From RGIG9115 sp045128915 (GTDB lineage: Bacteria; Bacillota; Clostridia; UBA1381), in assembly GCA_045128915.1 (NCBI GenBank), contig JBGVIT010000022.1, positions 1 through 64,000 on the forward strand: 64,000 nt of DNA. The letters are read 5' to 3'. A program made the translations under genes and the position numbers. Below, piece after piece: positions 62,066 to 64,000 of the stretch (position 1 is its first letter; the number at the start of each line of letters is the position of its first letter). The notes under the pieces were generated by a model that saw nothing but the letters and a program-made list of their open reading frames with translations, made no database searches and had not been told where the DNA came from.

Positions 62066-62099
62066 GAAAAAACAGCCTGACCAATATAGGCCAAGCTGT
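62066..62099 (-). terminator. Terminator of rpmB
   Basis: On the minus strand an 11-bp stem (acagcttggcc / ggtcaggctgt, loop TATATT) is followed by six T. Confidence 0.8.
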
Positions 62100-62119
62100 A
62101 ATCTTCAGACAATTTGCTG

Positions 62120-62308
62120 TCAGACTGCGCGTACAACCTTACCTGAACGAAGGCAACGAGTGCAAACATAAACTGATTTAACTGAACCGTTTACAACTGC
62201 TTTTACCTTTCTAACGTTAGGCTTCCATGTACGGTTTGATCTTCTGTGTGAGTGACTCATCTTAATACCGAATGTCACGCCCTTACCGCATATTTCGCAT
62301 TTAGCCAT
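62120..62308 (-). CDS. rpmB: Ribosomal protein L28, zinc-ribbon form
   Basis: A 62-residue 50S protein. CEICGKGVTFG and CTRCLRSGKV give two CxxC pairs, the C+ zinc-binding form. The middle is SHSHRRSNRTWKPNVRKV. A ribosome site (GGAGGTG) lies upstream. It stands alone between murA and hprK. Confidence 0.95.
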   Translation of the reverse strand: MAKCEICGKGVTFGIKMSHSHRRSNRTWKPNVRKVKAVVNGSVKSVYVCTRCLRSGKVVRAV

Positions 62309-62621
62309 TTATTACACCTCCAGATAATACAATTCATAAATAACAAAAATGATTTTAACATAAATTTTCAAAAAAAGCAAGCTTTTTATCAAAAAAAGTT
62401 TTTATTTTAACCACTTTTTATGAAAATACATTGAATTGCACATATAATTGAAAAAATAAAAAAAAATTTCTATATATTTTTTTAAAAAAATTTAATAATA
62501 ACTATTTGAAAATTTTTAAAAGTATAGTATAATAAAGTAGAATGGATTAATTGTGCGCATTTATAGTTTCTGCGTGCATGCCTGGAATTTTTTTATTGTT
62601 TATACGAAGGGATGTACTAAT
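62309..62621. other. AT-rich intergenic region between rpmB and hprK
   Basis: No gene seen. It contains the rpmB promoter region on one side and the hprK promoter at 62506-62533. Otherwise it is a low-complexity A/T stretch, with no recognised RNA. Confidence 0.5.
62506..62533 (+). promoter_or_regulatory. Promoter of hprK
   Basis: TTGAAA (62506-62511), 16 bases, TATAAT (62528-62533). Confidence 0.6.
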
Positions 62622-63584
62622 ATGGCAAACAGCGAATTCAAAATTGCATTAAATAAGATTATTGAATCGTTTCAGCTTGAAAGGGTTTATGAATCAAGCA
62701 CCATTGATAAAGTGCTTATATCTTCATCTGACCTGAACAGACCGGGACTGCAGATGGCAGGCTTTTTCGATTATTTCGACACCTCCCGCATACAAGTGCT
62801 GGGCAAGGTAGAATGTACGTATCTTGAAAAATTTTCAAGAGAAGAGCGCACAAATATTTTTGAGAAATTTTTCAGCTATGAATTTCCCTGTATTATTATT
62901 ACACGTGATATACGTGCATTTCCTGAAATGCTTACGGCAGCAGAGAAGTATGACAGAACAATTCTCCGCACAGAGCAGGAAACATCTTCATTCATGAGCG
63001 CACTTATCAGTTATCTTAATGTTGAGATTGCACCCAGAAGAACACGTCACGGAGTTTTGGTTGAGGTATATGGCGAAGGCATACTAATCATGGGTGAGAG
63101 CGGTGTCGGAAAAAGCGAAACAGCTATTGAGCTTGTAAAAAGAGGACACCGTCTTGTTGCTGACGATGCGGTAGAAATTAAAAGAGTTTCTGATAAAACT
63201 TTAGTTGGAACATCACCTGACGTTATACGCCATTTTGTTGAGCTTCGAGGCATTGGAATTGTAGATATAAAAGAAATATTCGGTATGGGTGCGGTTAAAA
63301 ATACAGAGAGTATTGATATGATAATTCACCTTGAACCCTGGGTTGAGGGCAAGCAGTATGACAGATTGGGAATGGTTGACGAATATACGAATATAATGGG
63401 TATTAATATACCGTCTATAACAATTCCCGTTAAGCTTGGCAGAAATCTGGCTGTTATAGTTGAGGTTGCAGCTATGAATAACAGACAGAAGAAAATGGGC
63501 TATAATGCCGCAGTAGAGCTGAACAACAGATTAATGCGTGAGATGGAAAAAAATATGTCTATGGAGGATTCGACCATTGTTTGA
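62622..63584 (+). CDS. hprK: HPr kinase/phosphorylase
   Basis: Phosphorylates HPr on Ser46 to drive carbon catabolite repression in Firmicutes. About 320 residues from the ATG at 62622 (GAAGGGATG upstream); the longer frame to 62553 has no site. Walker A GESGVGKSETA, the HprK signature ELRGIGIVDIKEIFGMGAV, and the capping GMVDEYTNIMG segment are present. Its stop overlaps the murB start by eight bases. Confidence 0.94.
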   Translation: MANSEFKIALNKIIESFQLERVYESSTIDKVLISSSDLNRPGLQMAGFFDYFDTSRIQVLGKVECTYLEKFSREERTNIFEKFFSYEFPCIIITRDIRAFPEMLTAAEKYDRTILRTEQETSSFMSALISYLNVEIAPRRTRHGVLVEVYGEGILIMGESGVGKSETAIELVKRGHRLVADDAVEIKRVSDKTLVGTSPDVIRHFVELRGIGIVDIKEIFGMGAVKNTESIDMIIHLEPWVEGKQYDRLGMVDEYTNIMGINIPSITIPVKLGRNLAVIVEVAAMNNRQKKMGYNAAVELNNRLMREMEKNMSMEDSTIV

Positions 63585-64000
63585 TGAAGCTTTAAAAAGC
63601 AAATTAAAGGCAAGGTTTGAAAATATAATATTTGACGAGCCGCTTTCAAAGCATGTGACAATGCATGTGGGCGGACCGGCTGATGGCTTTCTTGGCGTTA
63701 CGGAGGAAGAAATTCCGGCTGTGTGTGATTTTTGCCGTGATAACGGTGTGGACTATTACGTAATAGGTAACGGCTCCAATACTGTTGTGCGCGACGGTGG
63801 ATACAGAGGTTTGATAATCTGTATTGGCAGAAGAATGAACAAGGTGGAGTTCACTCCCGACGGTCAGATAATAGCGCAGGCAGGTGCAAAGCTTTCTATG
63901 GTTGCGGAATGTGCCGCAAAGAACGGTATAGGCGGCTTTGAGTTTCTGGCAGGAATACCGGGGAATGTAGGCGGCGCTCTTGTAATGAACGCCGGAGCAT
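63577..64000 (+). CDS. murB: UDP-N-acetylenolpyruvoylglucosamine reductase (MurB), partial
   Basis: Reduces enolpyruvyl-UDP-GlcNAc using NADPH and FAD. About 141 residues are inside the window before it runs off. TTG at 63577 has GGAGGAT upstream and overlaps hprK by eight bases. The text shows HVGGPADGF, the FAD motif IGNGSNTVV and FEFLAGIPGNVGG. hprK-murB adjacency is usual in Clostridia. Confidence 0.93.
   Translation, partial: MFDEALKSKLKARFENIIFDEPLSKHVTMHVGGPADGFLGVTEEEIPAVCDFCRDNGVDYYVIGNGSNTVVRDGGYRGLIICIGRRMNKVEFTPDGQIIAQAGAKLSMVAECAAKNGIGGFEFLAGIPGNVGGALVMNAGA

Noticed and set aside
850..64000. CRISPR array or phage/defence island
   Set aside because: No regularly spaced repeats, no cas genes and no phage structural genes were seen; the only mobile element is the IS fragment at the left edge.

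Overview
The window looks like the chromosome of a low-GC, spore-forming anaerobic member of the Clostridia (Bacillota). The evidence is spoIIP and spoIVA, a SleB-type hydrolase, an SpoVB-type flippase, a WalR/WalK pair with a YycI-like partner, HPr kinase, an oxygen-sensitive glycyl radical enzyme, and pyruvate phosphate dikinase. Genes sit in compact operons, with strong AGGAGG-type ribosome sites and vegetative promoters of the TTGACA-17-TATAAT type. I cannot name the species from sequence alone.

Layout. 1-490: the cut end of an IS3-type element, a duplicated tRNA-Lys tail with its terminator, and an intact tRNA-Lys. 761-4019 (minus): the sporulation cluster spoIVA, a lipoprotein gene and spoIIP. 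4322-12147: rpoB and rpoC behind a structured leader. 12219-13892: an SpoVB/MATE-type flippase. 14089-20757: a complete F-type ATP synthase operon. Its c subunit carries two carboxylates, as in some Na+-coupled rotors, and its epsilon subunit lacks the C-terminal helical domain. 20949-24905: a large secreted SGNH esterase behind a LytTR-like direct repeat.

25137-37676 is the most distinctive region. It is a glycyl-radical-enzyme bacterial microcompartment (BMC) locus of the fucose/rhamnose propanediol type (GRM5-like). A class II aldolase should produce lactaldehyde. An alcohol dehydrogenase should reduce it to 1,2-propanediol. The glycyl radical dehydratase should convert propanediol to propionaldehyde, and PduP-, PduL- and PduS-like proteins process that aldehyde and the electrons inside a shell of two BMC-H, two BMC-T and one BMC-P proteins. 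A DeoR-family regulator closes the locus. Two near-identical strong promoters drive it in two blocks.

37718-42017: a TPP riboswitch with thiT, then an MTA/SAH nucleosidase and ppdK. 42108-50835: cell-envelope genes (NlpC/P60, SleB-like, DacF-like, copper-amine-oxidase-N proteins, a small lipoprotein) interleaved with a purine permease, a phosphoribosyltransferase and enolase. The permease has an unassigned, possibly three-way-junction leader RNA. 50934-54429: cca, rplU, rpmA and obgE. Here L27 lacks the usual Firmicute N-terminal extension and no Prp protease gene is present. 54569-57882: WalR, WalK and a YycI-like protein. 57978-62308 (minus): murA, walJ, rlmH and radA, plus rpmB. 62622-64000: hprK and the start of murB.

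The genes suggest a gut-type fermenter that builds and remodels a Gram-positive wall, sporulates, scavenges thiamine and purines, and can grow on deoxysugars through an encapsulated propanediol pathway. All functions are inferred from family resemblance and motifs read by eye. Promoters and RNA structures were located and folded by hand.
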